In this document: in pieces, positions 39,256 through 47,774 of the stretch | How the letters are laid out: every line of letters starts with the position of its first letter | How positions within the stretch are numbered: position 1 is the first letter of the stretch | DNA from: JALYZC01 sp963725645 | Lineage (GTDB): Bacteria > Actinomycetota > Thermoleophilia > Solirubrobacterales > Solirubrobacteraceae | Direction: 5' to 3' | Length of the DNA stretch: 64,000 nt | NCBI GenBank assembly: GCA_963725645.1 | Contig: CAVRZD010000006.1 | Coordinates: forward strand, 744,001 to 808,000 | The notes under the pieces: model-generated | Told to the model about the DNA's origin: nothing | Database searches by the model: none | Seen by the model: only the letters and a program-made list of their open reading frames with translations | Translations under genes and position numbers: made by a program

Positions 39256-39289
39256 CACCGCGCCCGCTCCCCGCGAGAAACACCGCGTG
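39256..39289 (+). repeat. 34-bp direct repeat, copy 1
   Basis: The word CTCCCCGCGAGAAACACCG with flanks matches 41804-41837 at all but a few positions. It sits 26 bases before the small terminase start. It could be an operator, a packaging-type site or a relic of duplication. Confidence 0.55.
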
Positions 39290-39314
39290 AAACGAACCCC
39301 GAGTCTTTTTTTCC

Positions 39315-39746
39315 ATGACCACTCGAACTAAGTCACGCAACGGCAGTCGAAGAGGCAACGGATCTAAACCCGTCTTCGTGCCACCCTCTGACTTGTCCGT
39401 CGAGTCGAGGGAACGCTGGCCGCGACTGCTCGCCGACGTGGCCGGCATGGACGACCGAGGACATGCGAGTGAGGTTGACGTGCTGCTACTCGCCGAACTG
39501 TTGAGGACGTGCGATCGCTTGGCGCAGGTACGTGAGCAACTCAACGCCGATGGGTTGACGGTGACGGGCTCGCAGGACCAGACCCGACCCCACCCCCTGC
39601 TCGGCATCGAGCGCCAGCTGGTGGCCGAGCTCGCCCAGGGACTTGAGCGGTTGCGACTGACGCCGGCACGTCGGCCGTTCGGCTCGGCTACCCGACCGGA
39701 CGGCAGGCTTGGGCGCATCGACTTCAAGACCGGTCTGATCGCCTAG
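39315..39746 (+). CDS. Phage small terminase subunit, P27 family-like
   Basis: The 143-residue protein has the layout of P27-type small terminases. A basic N-terminus is followed by VPPSDLSVESRERWPRLLAD, then the helical pair LLLAELLRTCDRLAQVREQL. The turn NADGLTVTGSQDQTRPHPLL precedes IERQLVAELAQGLERLRLTP. TerS subunits recognise DNA for packaging. No large terminase is present in the window. A lone TerS is a hallmark of phage-inducible islands that redirect a helper phage's packaging motor; extending that idea to this element is inference. The ATG at 39315 follows a run of seven Ts. Confidence 0.7.
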   Translation: MTTRTKSRNGSRRGNGSKPVFVPPSDLSVESRERWPRLLADVAGMDDRGHASEVDVLLLAELLRTCDRLAQVREQLNADGLTVTGSQDQTRPHPLLGIERQLVAELAQGLERLRLTPARRPFGSATRPDGRLGRIDFKTGLIA

Positions 39747-39769
39747 CCCCTCGGTAGGCGGTGGGGGCC

Positions 39770-39811
39770 TTGCCTGCCTCGCAGCGGCGGCGGGATACTG
39801 GGCGGGCGATG
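39770..39811 (+). promoter_or_regulatory. Orphan copy of the leaderless NTF2-type promoter
   Basis: TTGCCT (39770-39775), an 18-base spacer, GATACT (39794-39799), 9 bases and ATG (39809). The same layout and much of the same sequence precede the NTF2-like genes at 43645 and 46951. No NTF2-like gene follows here; the frame from this ATG is short and of no recognised family. It looks like the 5' remnant of a lost copy. Confidence 0.6.
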
Positions 39812-39945
39812 GCACGCGTGAGGGCGCGCAACTGTTGGCGTCCAGGTGTGTTCCCAGAGAACCGGCCAGAGTTCTGTGCCGGTCGCGGCGGGCGATGGGC
39901 CGGGCGCCCGAGTTGGACTACTAGCACCTCGTCTTCGCAGGCGGC

Positions 39946-41254
39946 GTGAGCCGAGTGATTCGGCTGAAGGACGGACGCGTGAGCATGAAGCTAGACGCCT
40001 GGAACGGAGCCGCGAGCGAAGCCCGCGAGATGACGTTGGGACATCCGGTTCGCCATTCGGTCGGTTCCCGTCGCGCTCGGAGCCACGGTCGCGGCCCGGG
40101 ACGGTTGCTGGTTGTGCTGATGATCGCGGCGGTGTGCCTGCTGGTGTGGCTGGTCGCCGCGGCGCCGGCGGGGGCCGCGACGACGGCGTTGCGGGTCGAG
40201 GCTACGGGCGCGCCGAAGTACGTCCGCGGTAGCGACGGGCGCGAGCACGTCGAGTACGACTTGGTCATCACCAACGCGTTCTCCGCCGAGGCGACGCTCA
40301 AGTCGCTCGAGGTGCGCGGCGACGGGAAGCGGCTGCTCACGCTCAAGGGCGATGCGCTCACGGCCGCGACGCACCGACTGTTCAGCTCGACGCCGACCGT
40401 GAGCATCGCTGCCGCCTCGACCGCAGTGACCTATGTCGACGTGGTGCTGCCGCGCTCGGCTGGTCGTAGGGTGCCTCGGCGCTTGACGAACCGGATCAGG
40501 TACGCGATCCCGGCGGACGCGCCGCTGCGGTCGGTGATCGGTAGTACGACCGTCGCGGCGCCTGACCTGCGCACCGACCGACGCGCTCCGATCGTGATCG
40601 CTTCACCGTTGCGGGGTTCCGGCTGGTTGAACGCCAACGGGTGCTGTGGCGATTTCACCTCGCCCCATCGGAATACCGTGCTGTCGTCGAACGGGTCCTA
40701 CGTCACGTTTGAGCTCTTCGCGGTCGACTGGGTCCGCCTCGTCGACGGCCTGCTTTACACGGGCGATGGCAGGCAGAACCGCGACTGGCCGGCCTACGGC
40801 GCCGCGCTCTACGCCGTGGCTGATGGCACCGTGGTCTCAACCGTCAACAACAAGCCAGACATCCCGCCGCGCGCGAATCCAGACCTCAAGTCACCCGAGG
40901 ACTACGGGGGCAACAACGTGATCATCAAGATCGGGACGGGCCGGTACGCGACCTACGCGCACCTGCAGCCCGGTTCGGTCCGCGTCAGGCGCGGCCAGCG
41001 CGTCCGCACCGGGCAGCGGATCGGCCTGCTCGGAAACAGCGGCAACACGGACCGCGCCGCACCTGCACTTCGGCATCCAGAACGGTCCCAGTTTCTTCTC
41101 CGACGACAGCCTGCCGTTCGAGATCGACCACTACACGCTGCAGGGAACGGCCGACCCGGCCTCGACGCCACCGAGGGTCACCGTGACCGGCACGCCGCAC
41201 CGGGAACGTCGGACGCACCCGCTCATCAACTCGGTCACGAAGCTCGCCCCCTGA
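39946..41254 (+). CDS. Secreted M23 (LytM-like) peptidase, frameshifted near its end
   Basis: A basic N-terminus is followed by a strong hydrophobic segment (LLVVLMIAAVCLLVWLVAA) and an Ala-rich cleavage region. An N-terminal beta domain precedes the peptidase part, which includes YGAALYAVADGTVVSTVNN and YGGNNVIIKIGTGRYATYAH. It would cut peptidoglycan cross-bridges outside the cell. The final zinc motif HLHFGIQ is present only after correcting a +1 insertion near 41054 (ACGGACCGCGCCG where ACGGACGCGCCG is expected). The gene then ends at TGA 41252-41254. Several starts are possible (39946, 39979, 39985 or 40030). As cargo of the element it could be a lysis or colonisation function. Confidence 0.7.
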
Positions 41255-41289
41255 CTCGCGATAACCGCCATTGGGGCATTGCCGTCCAC

Positions 41290-41372
41290 AGTGTGCGGCG
41301 GCAAGATCAGCCGCGTCGATGTCCACGGCAACTGGTCGAAGGCCCTCGAAGCCGTGGGGCTGCCGGGAGTAG
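41290..41372 (+). pseudogene. 3' relic of an NTF2-like gene
   Basis: The segment KALEAVGLP just before a GGAGTAG is the conserved end of the NTF2-like genes found at 44 and 47-49 kb (ALEAVGLSE or ALEAAGLRE, then stop). An extra G shifts the stop out of frame. Together with the orphan promoter at 39770 it suggests that an NTF2-like copy once stood here. Confidence 0.5.
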
Positions 41373-41500
41373 GCCGACGCGCTACACGTAGCCGGGGGGG
41401 GCGGGTGGAGATCGCGGGCGTTCCCGCCACGCCGGCACCGCGGCCATTCTTGGCGCGCGCCTGACCCCTGTATTTGTATGACACCCCGGACGGCGAGTCG

Positions 41501-41758
41501 ATGACTTCACCGAGCGTCCGAGTCAATGTGCGCCTCTCGCGGCATCTCGCGGGGCGACTCGACGAGCTAGCGGCTGATCGTGGTGTGCCGCGCTCGGCGA
41601 TGTTGCGCCAACTGATCATGGATGCCTCGCCCAACGGCGATGAGTTGCCCACCGAGGAGGAGATCATGCGGCTGTTGTGGGACAGGGCGCGCAGCGGGAA
41701 CGTCGGCGCGTGCAAGTACCTGCTCGAACACGAGCGCCGCGGCCTCGGCAAGCGCTAG
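41501..41758 (+). CDS. Ribbon-helix-helix (CopG-like) regulator
   Basis: An 85-residue protein. The N-terminal strand VRVNVRLSRHLAGRLDELAA, then a helix pair RGVPRSAMLRQLIM, is the RHH DNA-binding fold. The acidic C-terminal helix (LPTEEEIMRLLWDRARSGNV) may mediate contacts. It could be a small repressor of the element or an antitoxin, but no toxin is adjacent. ATG 41501 fits the fold; a TTG further upstream is less likely. A 22-base direct repeat at 41985 is a candidate operator. Confidence 0.7.
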   Translation: MTSPSVRVNVRLSRHLAGRLDELAADRGVPRSAMLRQLIMDASPNGDELPTEEEIMRLLWDRARSGNVGACKYLLEHERRGLGKR

Positions 41759-41803
41759 ACCCCGGGGGGCGGGCCAGCGCCTTCCGGGGCGCCGCATTCG
41801 CAA

Positions 41804-41837
41804 CACCGAGCCCGGTCCCCGCGAGAAAAACCGCGCG
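41804..41837 (+). repeat. 34-bp direct repeat, copy 2
   Basis: Matches 39256-39289 closely, with the invariant core TCCCCGCGAGAAA. It lies 46 bases after the RHH gene. Confidence 0.55.
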
Positions 41838-41984
41838 GATAAAGGGGGCTGACGGCAAGCATGGCAATCAAAGGTGACGTCCACGGCGCCCGGGTAAGCG
41901 CCCCCATACAGCATGGACACGGTGCCGTATTGCTAGCCCGCAACCGGTGCGTAGTGTTCCCGGGGTTCGCGCCAATCGTTCGCT

Positions 41985-42027
41985 AAAGCTCTCTAGCTCG
42001 TCCACAAAAGCTCTCTAGCTCCTCCAC
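41985..42027 (+). repeat. Two direct repeats of 21 bp, 22-bp period
   Basis: AAAGCTCTCTAGCTC followed by G or C and TCCAC occurs at 41985-42005 and 42007-42027 with one mismatch. A period of about two DNA turns upstream of a small gene suits a dimeric repressor site, such as one for the RHH protein. Confidence 0.5.
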
Positions 42028-42097
42028 CTCAGATGCGTGGTCGGCGCGTAGCGTCGATTCTTGTGCTGTCAGCAACGACGCGACCTCAGAGCACGGC

Positions 42098-42265
42098 ATG
42101 ACGCCAGCGCAGCGCCGCTTCGCAGAAGAGCACGAGGCGACCTTTGGCTCGCGTTCCTGCTTGGACGATCGAATGGTCTTTCTCTATCACCGCCAGGCGA
42201 TGGGTACTAACCGGTGGTTGGTTGATGAGACTGGACGCCTGATGGACTCAGTGAGGCTTCAGTAG
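42098..42265 (+). CDS. Small hypothetical protein
   Basis: A 55-residue frame from ATG 42098 to TAG 42265 with balanced, protein-like composition (MTPAQRRFAEEHEATFGSRS at the start, NRWLVDETGRLMDSVRLQ at the end). It has no recognised family. It lies just after the 22-bp repeats, and the IS630 inserted 7 bases beyond its stop, so it may have lost downstream partners. Confidence 0.5.
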   Translation: MTPAQRRFAEEHEATFGSRSCLDDRMVFLYHRQAMGTNRWLVDETGRLMDSVRLQ

Positions 42266-42274
42266 TCCGAGCTA

Positions 42275-43508
42275 GTAGACCCGTCCGCAAGTTCGTTCAC
42301 GCAACCAGCTGCAGGTGCGGCTCGCGATCGGTGACCTCGGCGAGGACCCGGTCGAGGTCTGAGCGGGTGAAGGTCCACTCGAACGGCCGGGCGATCTCGG
42401 CGTAGCGGGCTTGGAAGGCGAGTAGCTGGTCGGAGAGCTGACCGAGTGAGCCGAAGTCGTTGGGCGTCAGCGCCTTGCGCTGGAGGATCGAGAAGTAGAG
42501 CTCGATCTGGTTGAGCCAGGAGGCGTGGATCGGGAGGTGGATCAGCCGCAGGTTCTCGTAGGCGCCCTCGAGCCGATCGACCGAGGTCTTGCCCGCGTGG
42601 GAGGAGCCGTTGTCGACGATCCAGAACACGCGGCGGGCGGACGCGTAAGGCTCGCTGCTCATGACGTCCTCGACGAGCCGGCCGAAGGGCTCGATCCCGG
42701 TCTTGGGCTCAACCCGGCCGAAGAGGTTGGCGTGGTGGACGTCCCAGGCGGCGAGATAGGCGAGGGTGCCGCCGCGGACGTAGTCGAACTCGCAAAGCGA
42801 GGGGCGCCCGCCAGCCGGGGCAAGGGTGCGATGACGGCGCCCCAGCGCCTGCAGCTGGGACTTCTCATCGGCTGAGATCACCAGCTCGTCGGGCCGCAGT
42901 CGGCGGCCCTCGAAGCGCCGCGCGTAGAGGTCGAGCACCCGCCCGGCCCTTTCCGCGAAGTTCGGATCTCTCGGAAACAACCAGGAGCGAACCTGCCAGG
43001 GCTTGATCGCCGAGTCGTGCAGCCAGCGCCAGATCGTCGTCGCCGAGGCGTCGGTGACGCCGCGCTCGATCACGAGACGGTGTAGCTCAGTGCGCGTGAA
43101 GCGCGAAAGCGGCAGGCCGTGGGCGGCCGGCAGCTCGCAGGCGATCGCCTTGACCTCGGCGACCTGCTCCGGGGGGAAAACGGCGCGGCCGACCTGCGCG
43201 CTGTCTGTCGGTGAGGCCCTCGAGCCGCTGTTCGCTGAATCTTCGCCGCCACTTGCCGACGCACTCGGGGGTGCAGTCCAGGCGCTCGGCGACCCTGAGG
43301 TCGGTTTCACCGGCCGCCGAGTAGAGGACCATCCGCGCCCGCTGGACCTCGCGAAATGGACGGGTCTCAGATCGAGCCAGGCGTTCGAGCTCGGCTCGCT
43401 CCTCGCAGTTCAGCTCGATCTCGATCTTCTGCGGCACCGCTGGAGGATTCGCCCTCCCATGGGCGATTCCTCCCCAGATCGCCTAAACGTACTTACGGAC
43501 GCGTCTAC
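42275..43508 (-). mobile_element. IS630-family insertion sequence with intact ends
   Basis: The element runs 1,234 bases. Left end GTAGACCCGTCCGCAAGT and the complement of the right end GTAGACGCGTCCGTAAGT form inverted repeats of over 20 bases with few mismatches. A TA dinucleotide flanks each end (42273-42274 and 43509-43510), the target duplication expected of the IS630/Tc1/mariner group. Confidence 0.9.
42297..43437 (-). CDS. IS630 transposase in two frames
   Basis: The N-terminal part (43437-43175) holds the HTH (MPQKIEIELNCEERAELERL, RVAERLDCTPECVGKWRRRF). The C-terminal part (to 42297) holds the DDE core: ISADEKSQLQALG, FWIVDNGSSHAGKT and SWLNQIELYFSILQRKAL, supplying D, D and E. The two are joined by a frame change at TTTTCCCCCC (complement of 43171-43180). 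One fewer C restores RRFPPEQVAEVKAIA. This may be an error or decay, or a genuine slippage site, since homopolymer slippage makes some insertion-sequence transposases. Confidence 0.85.
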
Positions 43509-43607
43509 TAGTCGAAGCGCTGGGCCCGCTTGAGGAGAACCAGAATCACGCCCGTCTAACTGCTGTAGCGGCTTCCGCCTGGCATGGAAGCTGGAGTGGA
43601 AGTCGCG

Positions 43608-43647
43608 TTGCTTGGCATCGAAGCCGGCGGGATACTGGCGGGCGATG
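43608..43647 (+). promoter_or_regulatory. Leaderless promoter of NTF2-like gene
   Basis: TTGCTT (43608-43613), 17 bases, GATACT (43631-43636), 8 bases, then ATG at 43645. The spacing puts the predicted transcription start on or next to the A of ATG, and no ribosome binding site is present. Confidence 0.6.
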
Positions 43648-44025
43648 TCGCAGGAGAACGTGGAGTCCCTCGAGCGCGGTGTGGAGGCTTGGAACAGCGA
43701 CGACTTCGACGCGTGGATCGATCAGTTCGACCCTGAGGTCGAATGGTTCGCGCTCATGGAAGTGTTTCGCGGCCACGCTGGAGCGCGGCAGGCTTGGGAG
43801 AGCTTCAAGGGTGACGCGCAACTCAGGGTTCGATTTGACGACATCCGTGACCTCGGGCAATCCATCCTCGCCCTGGGAGAAATGGAGGCCGCGGGGCATA
43901 CGACCCGGATGAACCTCACGAGCGAACTCGCACAGTGGCTCACGTATCGCGACGGCAGGGTCGTCAGTGTCCGTGATTTCCCTAGCCACGCCGAGGCCCT
44001 CGAAGCCGTGGGGCGGCGGGAGTAG
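43645..44025 (+). CDS. NTF2-like (SnoaL-type) small protein, copy 1
   Basis: A 126-residue cone-shaped NTF2-like fold. MSQENVESLERGVEAWNSDD is the helical start, FDPEVEWFALMEVFRGHAGA the pocket-forming strand and loop, and YRDGRVVSVRDFPSHAEALE the final sheet and helix. The family includes polyketide cyclases, isomerases and many proteins of unknown ligand. The catalytic Asp/His set of SnoaL is not clearly conserved. The start is fixed by the shared MSQENVE opening and its leaderless promoter. It is one of five such genes in this element, plus a relic. Confidence 0.78.
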   Translation: MSQENVESLERGVEAWNSDDFDAWIDQFDPEVEWFALMEVFRGHAGARQAWESFKGDAQLRVRFDDIRDLGQSILALGEMEAAGHTTRMNLTSELAQWLTYRDGRVVSVRDFPSHAEALEAVGRRE

Positions 44026-44180
44026 GGTCGAGGCCAGCCCGCCGGGGCGGGGGGGAAGGGCGTCCCTGGCCGGGTCGTTGGTGCGCCAGGACGCGCCGTG
44101 AGGCGGCGAGTTGCACAGGAGGCGGCTGTGAGCTGCGGAGTGTCCGATCGGATGGACTTGGCGAGACTCGGTGCGGGAGG

Positions 44181-44576
44181 GTGGGCGTCGTGCAACGGAC
44201 CCACGAGGAGCGGCGCGAAGATCGGCAGTTCGATCGCGTGCTGCTGCGCGATTTCGTCCGGGGCGGCGCGTTGACGGCCGTGTTGGTGCTGGGGTATCTC
44301 ATTGGGTTCCTGTTGTTGCTCGGCGGCATCCTGCTGCAGAACGCCGGGTACATGGCCGTCGGCATTGACGCGCTCGCCGCCGCTGCCGGGGCCGGATGGG
44401 TCCTTGACCGTCCCGGCGCCGCGTTGACGGCCGTGTTGGTGCTTGGCTTTCTCCTCGGGTTCTCTCTGCTGGTCGACGGCCTGCTGCAGCAAGACGTCGG
44501 ACACATCACGATCGGCATCGCGGCGCTCCTTGCTGCTGCCGCGGCCGGATGGGTCCTTGACCGCGGCGACCGGTGA
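44181..44576 (+). CDS. Small membrane protein with an internal duplication
   Basis: The 131-residue product contains two copies of a two-helix unit. GALTAVLVLGYLIGFLLLLG and AALTAVLVLGFLLGFSLLVD open the units, and both close with AGWVLDR. The duplication is visible in the DNA as well. The N-terminal 30 residues are charged and probably cytosolic, so four transmembrane helices are predicted. Function unknown. GTG 44181 is the likely start. Confidence 0.65.
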   Translation: MGVVQRTHEERREDRQFDRVLLRDFVRGGALTAVLVLGYLIGFLLLLGGILLQNAGYMAVGIDALAAAAGAGWVLDRPGAALTAVLVLGFLLGFSLLVDGLLQQDVGHITIGIAALLAAAAAGWVLDRGDR

Positions 44577-44926
44577 GTCCGCCTGCTGATCGCTCGTATC
44601 GGCGGATCGGCAGAGGGGCGTCCCGTGGGAGCGCCCCGCTGCCCAGCACCTCATCGCCGACCGCAACACGTTGGGAGGCGCAGCTTTCCAGCGAAGAACG
44701 GGAGTCAGCGACGCGCAGCTTGTTGGCGACCGCGCTTTCGCATCGCATCGGAAGCTAGAGCTTCGCCGCGCGCGGGCGATCGCGTGAGTCTGGACCGTTT
44801 GGTGTGCGTGCAGCCCTAGATGGTGTGGGGATCCGGCCCGGCCTGGGTCTCCTCGGAGGACGCATGTCCGGGTGCGGCGATGGATGCTGGATGTGTCGGG
44901 GGTTGGAGCCGATGTGATGTTGAGCT
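44577..44926. other. Intergenic region without clear gene
   Basis: 350 bases between the small membrane protein and the GGDEF gene. Short frames here lack protein-like composition. I see no tRNA, terminator or repeat. Confidence 0.35.
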
Positions 44927-46052
44927 ATGTGGGTGCGTCTCAGCGGTAGCGCGGCGGACGAGCGCGGTTCTCTGGCCGACGGGCGGCCGGTGAGCGCGGA
45001 GGACATCGTGCGTGACGCCCGCCGACGCGGTGAGGCGGGTCGGGTGGCGGGTCTGCTGTTTCTGGCTGGGTCGCTGACGCTGGTGCCAAGCACGTTGTTG
45101 TTGGCGCCGCGTCCGGCGGTGTGGGTCTACTCGCTGACGCTGCTTGGCGTGATCTCCGGGGTGTTGTGTCTGCGTTTGCCGTGGGGGCGGCTGAGTCCGC
45201 GCTGGCTTGAGGCGGTGCCTGCGGTGGCGACGGTCGAGGTCTTCTTGGTCGTATTGGCGCTGGGCGGCGATGGCGTACTTTACGCGCCCTTATCGGTGCT
45301 GGTGGCCGTGTTCGCCGCCTACGCCCTGCGCGGCCGCGCTGCGATCACGATTCAGGTCGGCGTGCTGGTGATCGCGCTGCTCGCTGCGGCGATCGCGGTA
45401 GGGGCCGCCGGGGAACGGCTGGTCCCGGTCGTCGTCTCGATCCCAATCCTTTGCATTGCCGCTGCGGTCGTCGCCCATTTGCGCGAGCGCCTCGAGGCCG
45501 GCCAGGACGCCTACCGGCGCCTGGCCGGGCGCGACCCCCTCACCGGCGTGGGCAACTACCGCGCGCTGTATGACCGGCTCGAGTACGAACTGGCGCGCCA
45601 TCGCCGCCACGAGCGGCCGCTGACGGTCATCCTCGTCGATCTCGACGGCTTTAAGGCCATCAACGACACCTACGGGCATCTCGCCGGTGACGAAGCGCTG
45701 CGCCGCGTCGGGCACGCCCTCGCCGCAGCCGTGCGCGCCGAAGACACCCTCGCCCGACAAGGCGGCGACGAGTTCTCGATCCTCTCCCCCGAAACCGATA
45801 GACCCGCAGCCAACGCGCTGATCGACCGCGTCAAACGCGTCGTCGCCAACGTCGATGTCGACGAGCTCCCACCTCAGCGCCTCCATCGGCACCGCCACCT
45901 TCCCCCAAGACGGACACACCGCCGACGAGCTCCTCACCACCGCCGACCATGCCCTGCGCAGCACCAAACCACCCTCCCCCCGCGCGCACGCCAGCCCAAC
46001 GCCACCCCCTCTTCAAGCAGGCAGCGTCGAGCGGACATCGGCGCCCCGATGA
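44927..46052 (+). CDS. Membrane diguanylate cyclase (GGDEF), frameshifted
   Basis: An N-terminal membrane domain of about six hydrophobic segments (residues 40-180) leads to a GGDEF domain. DPLTGVGNYRALYDRLEYEL opens it, DLDGFKAINDTYGHLAGDEA holds Mg and substrate residues, and LARQGGDEFSIL is the intact active-site loop. It would make cyclic di-GMP. Near 45873 an extra C (GAGCTCCCACCTC for GAGCTCCACCTC) shifts the frame; corrected, the end reads LSASIGTATFPQDGHTADEL and ATADHALRSTK-like sequence, with TGA at 46050. The corrected domain is full length. Confidence 0.8.
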
Positions 46053-46100
46053 GGATCAGCAGTGCCAGCTACTAGACGCGACGGCTCTCGAACCTTGTTC

Positions 46101-46412
46101 CTAACGGCGTGGCGGCTCTCTTGAGGCCGAGCTCGGTCCCCTCGGCCGACCTACGCGTGAGGCACTAAGGGCGGCAGCGCTGGTGGGGGTCGAACTGGGC
46201 TCGGGGGAACCCGATGTTTCGCAGACCTTCCGCGCCGCCAACGCCGACGCTTGCTCGAAGGCGAGTCGGGCGGAGCGGGCCTCGCAGGTCTCCCACCCGG
46301 CCTGGTCATCGAAGCTCACCCGGGCCACGTACCGGTCCGCGCGGCGGGTGAGCGCGATCTCCACCGTTAGCAGAGCCTCCTCCATGTCTGCGTACGCAGG
46401 CTTACCGTGCAT
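46101..46412 (-). CDS. Hypothetical protein
   Basis: A 103-residue frame from ATG 46412. An ordered-looking N-terminal part (MEEALLTVEIALTRRADRYV, SFDDQAGWETCEARSARLAF) has a strand-strand-helix pattern, and the Ser/Pro-rich tail looks disordered. No family is recognised. It starts next to the IS256 relic and may itself be a remnant. Confidence 0.4.
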   Translation of the reverse strand: MHGKPAYADMEEALLTVEIALTRRADRYVARVSFDDQAGWETCEARSARLAFEQASALAARKVCETSGSPEPSSTPTSAAALSASRVGRPRGPSSASREPPRR

Positions 46413-46424
46413 GACTATGCTGAT

Positions 46425-46628
46425 TCAACGCTGGCGCCAGCCCGCGGCTTCCGTGAAGGAGGTCCGCGAGTCGAGTCCGCGACCGCCCGAATCGTGCACG
46501 CCGTGCGCGATCACGACGCACTTGCGCCTCAGCCGGCCACCGTCTCTGCACTTCTCGACCTTGGCGTCGAGGAACAGGTATGAAGAACGGCCGGCTGGCA
46601 CGTGGCGGCCACCGAATCGAACTACCAA
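46425..46628 (-). pseudogene. IS256-family transposase fragment
   Basis: The segment YLFLDAKVEKCRDGGRLRRK followed by VVIAHGVHDSGGRG matches the core of mutator/IS256 transposases around the first catalytic Asp (LDAKVEKVRDGG is typical). The match stops on both sides and the frame then decays, so only about 50 residues of the original 400 remain. Confidence 0.7.
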
Positions 46629-46721
46629 CGGATATTCGATGACGGCACCGCTGACGAGATCGCGAAGGTCTTGACTTCGGCACTCTCAGACGTCTTCGGT
46701 ATGAATGATCCGCTGGGTTAG
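46617..46721 (+). pseudogene. Tail of an unidentified gene
   Basis: An acidic, helical-looking 34-residue frame ends here at TAG (FDDGTADEIAKVLTSALSDV is its centre). It has no start and abuts the IS256 relic, so it appears to be the 3' end of a gene broken by that element. Confidence 0.3.
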
Positions 46722-46911
46722 ACGTCACGAGTAGCCGCTAGCCCGTCAACGCGGAGGTCTGACCGGGCGTAAGCGACGCCGCCGACGGATTCAGGTACCT
46801 CCGGCGGGGCAGTCGCAGCGTGGGGACAAACTGACCGGTTGACCAAGCTGAAGGTCCGTCCGTCGCGTGGTCGTCCGGCAGGGCAATGGGCGGCCCATCG
46901 GCGTGGGTCGC

Positions 46912-46953
46912 TTGCTTGGGCAGTGACGGCGGCGGGATACTGGGCGGGCGATG
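46912..46953 (+). promoter_or_regulatory. Leaderless promoter of NTF2-like gene
   Basis: TTGCTT (46912-46917), 18 bases, GATACT (46936-46941), 9 bases, ATG at 46951. Shares the word GGCGGGATACTGGGCGGGCG with the orphan copy at 39790 and, less one G, with 43630. Confidence 0.6.
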
Positions 46954-47357
46954 TCGCAGGAGAACGTGGAGGTCTTCAAACGCGCCTTTGACGCGATCAA
47001 CCGCGGAGACGCGGAAGCGCTGGTGTCGGAACTCGACCCCGAGGTTGAGTGGCATGGGGCGATTCTGATGGCGATGGGAGGGAAACAGACGGTGTACCGG
47101 GGGCACGAGGGCGTTCGCGAGTGGCTCCGAGACCTGTACGAGACCCTCTCTGAGTTTCAAGCCGAGACCCCGAGATCCGGGACCTTGGCGACCGAACGGT
47201 GGCAATCGGCCGCGTCCGCGCGCGTGGCAAGGCGAGCGAGGCCGAGATCGAATCGCCTCACGGCACGGTGGTCGAGTTCAAGAACGGCAAGGGAATTCTG
47301 ATTCGGACCTACCTCGACCCCAAAGACGCCCTCGAAGCCGCCGGGCTGCGGGAGTAG
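46951..47357 (+). pseudogene. NTF2-like protein, copy 2, frameshifted
   Basis: It opens MSQENVEVFKRAFDAINRGD and continues ELDPEVEWHGAILMAMGGKQ like its paralogues. A missing base near 47178 shifts the frame. The rest is present in the next frame (TVAIGRVRARGKASEAEIES, ALEAAGLRE) and ends at TAG 47355-47357, three bases before copy 3. If the loss is a sequencing error the gene is whole, at about 135 residues. Confidence 0.72.
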
Positions 47358-47360
47358 GCG

Positions 47361-47765
47361 ATGTCGCAGGAGAACGTGGAGATCGCGAGGCGAGGTTACG
47401 CCGCCTTCAATGACGGCGACATGGCGGGCGCCCTCGACATGTTCGACCCCGATATCGAGTGGAGTGCCTCGGATGTTTTTTTCGACACGCCCGTTACGTA
47501 CTCGGGCCGCGACGAATGGACGACGCGCTTCCTGCCGGACCTCATGGAGATCTTTGAGGAATACCGCGCGGAGCCGGAGGAACTGATCGACTTGGGGGAG
47601 CAAGTTCTGGCGATTGTTCGGCTTGAGGGGATAGGCAGACGCAGCGGAGCCGAAGTGGTCGCACGGGTCGGGCATGTGGCCACCTTCAGGAACCGCAAGA
47701 TGGTCCGCTTTGTCGAGTACGCGGAAGTGGCCGAGGCCCTCCAAACCGTGGGGCTGTGGGAGTAG
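47361..47765 (+). CDS. NTF2-like protein, copy 3
   Basis: A 134-residue NTF2-like protein: MSQENVEIARRGYAAFNDGD, FDPDIEWSASDVFFDTPVTY, then RVGHVATFRNRKMVRFVEYA and a terminal AEALQTVGLWE helix. The start lies three bases after the stop of copy 2, with GGGAG nearby, so the pair is probably co-transcribed from the leaderless promoter at 46912. Ligand unknown; differing pocket residues between copies suggest different ligands. Confidence 0.78.
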   Translation: MSQENVEIARRGYAAFNDGDMAGALDMFDPDIEWSASDVFFDTPVTYSGRDEWTTRFLPDLMEIFEEYRAEPEELIDLGEQVLAIVRLEGIGRRSGAEVVARVGHVATFRNRKMVRFVEYAEVAEALQTVGLWE

Positions 47766-47774
47766 CGCGAGGAC

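Noticed and set aside
39809..39949. A 46-codon gene after the orphan promoter at 39770
   Set aside because: Composition is random-like (Arg/Trp/Ser-rich), with no similarity to the NTF2-like family and no conservation signal.
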